Origin: Methylobacterium haplocladii
GTDB lineage: Bacteria; Pseudomonadota; Alphaproteobacteria; Rhizobiales; Beijerinckiaceae
Direction: 5' to 3'
DNA length: 64,000 nt
NCBI RefSeq assembly: GCF_007992175.1
Contig: NZ_BJZT01000010.1
Location: forward strand, 32,095-96,094
Positions within the stretch are counted from its first letter, which is position 1. The stretch itself is not shown here. Below are more notes on the stretch, generated by a model. It was not told the DNA's origin and ran no database searches. It saw nothing but the letters and a program-made list of their open reading frames with translations.

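Larger units (their letters stand above)
56730..64000 (+). repeat. RTX-like Gly/Asp repeat array, about 40 GD(N/S/D)G units, open at window edge
   Basis: From GGAGDDTITGG at 56730 the giant contains about 40 units of 57-66 residues. Each is built as GGxDTIxxxDGxxxxxGGxGADxIxxGxGxxVILGDNGxAxF plus a variable 20-residue arm. Between about 57,100 and 58,740, two unit types alternate, NHVILGD..ALFTAGRLVSIES and TQVVLGDSGSATFxNG, with a two-unit period near 342 bases. From about 60,200 onward a longer cycle appears, marked by SDRNGG, DSDADIVFGDDGHVTF and STDTSD. The GGxGxD loops suggest calcium-dependent folding outside the cell. Confidence 0.9.

Overview
The window looks like a chromosomal segment of a high-GC alphaproteobacterium. 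Codon third positions are dominated by G/C. The single tRNA is a histidine tRNA with the form typical of alphaproteobacteria (no extra 5' G, A at discriminator position 73). The gene repertoire suggests a Methylobacterium-like member of the Hyphomicrobiales, but that genus-level guess is inference.

Positions 1-9,025 hold ordinary genes. These are the 5' part of an alpha-2-macroglobulin gene (minus strand), a secreted protein with a peptidoglycan-binding-like region and a catalytically dead trypsin fold, a short-chain dehydrogenase, and a two-gene catabolic unit (TtuC-like tartrate/malate dehydrogenase plus a beta-keto acid cleavage enzyme). A ClC-type chloride channel with CBS domains and tRNA-His with its terminator follow.

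Positions 9,099-23,744 form an accessory locus with two divergent operons. The minus-strand operon, in transcription order, encodes a DUF3467 protein, a GAF-GAF-TM-HlyD protein, a PqqD-like/M50/HlyD membrane protein, a shortened SecA-like ATPase and a secreted HlyD adaptor. The plus-strand operon encodes an O-methyltransferase, a P-loop kinase, a tryptophan-halogenase-like flavoprotein lacking the halogenase signature residues, an unrecognised protein and a radical SAM enzyme; the first four junctions overlap or nearly overlap. A convergent AraC-family regulator closes the block. After an unusually AT-rich 0.9-kb gap comes a SapC-family gene.

Positions 25,611-64,000 are one uninterrupted reading frame of at least 12,796 codons, still open at the window edge. 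Its N-terminus carries the LEPRxLL motif typical of giant repetitive surface proteins. It continues into thousands of residues of Ala/Gly/Ser/Thr/Val-rich beta-helix-like repeats, a helical repeat insert, beta-sandwich segments and a long RTX-like (Gly/Asp-rich) array of about 40 units.

My central inference is that these parts belong together. The SecA-like ATPase, the PqqD/M50/HlyD protein and the two other HlyD proteins would form a dedicated, non-canonical export machine for the LEPRxLL giant. SapC, the AraC regulator and possibly the modification operon would be accessory. No ABC transporter, TolC or TpsB-like outer-membrane protein is present inside the window.
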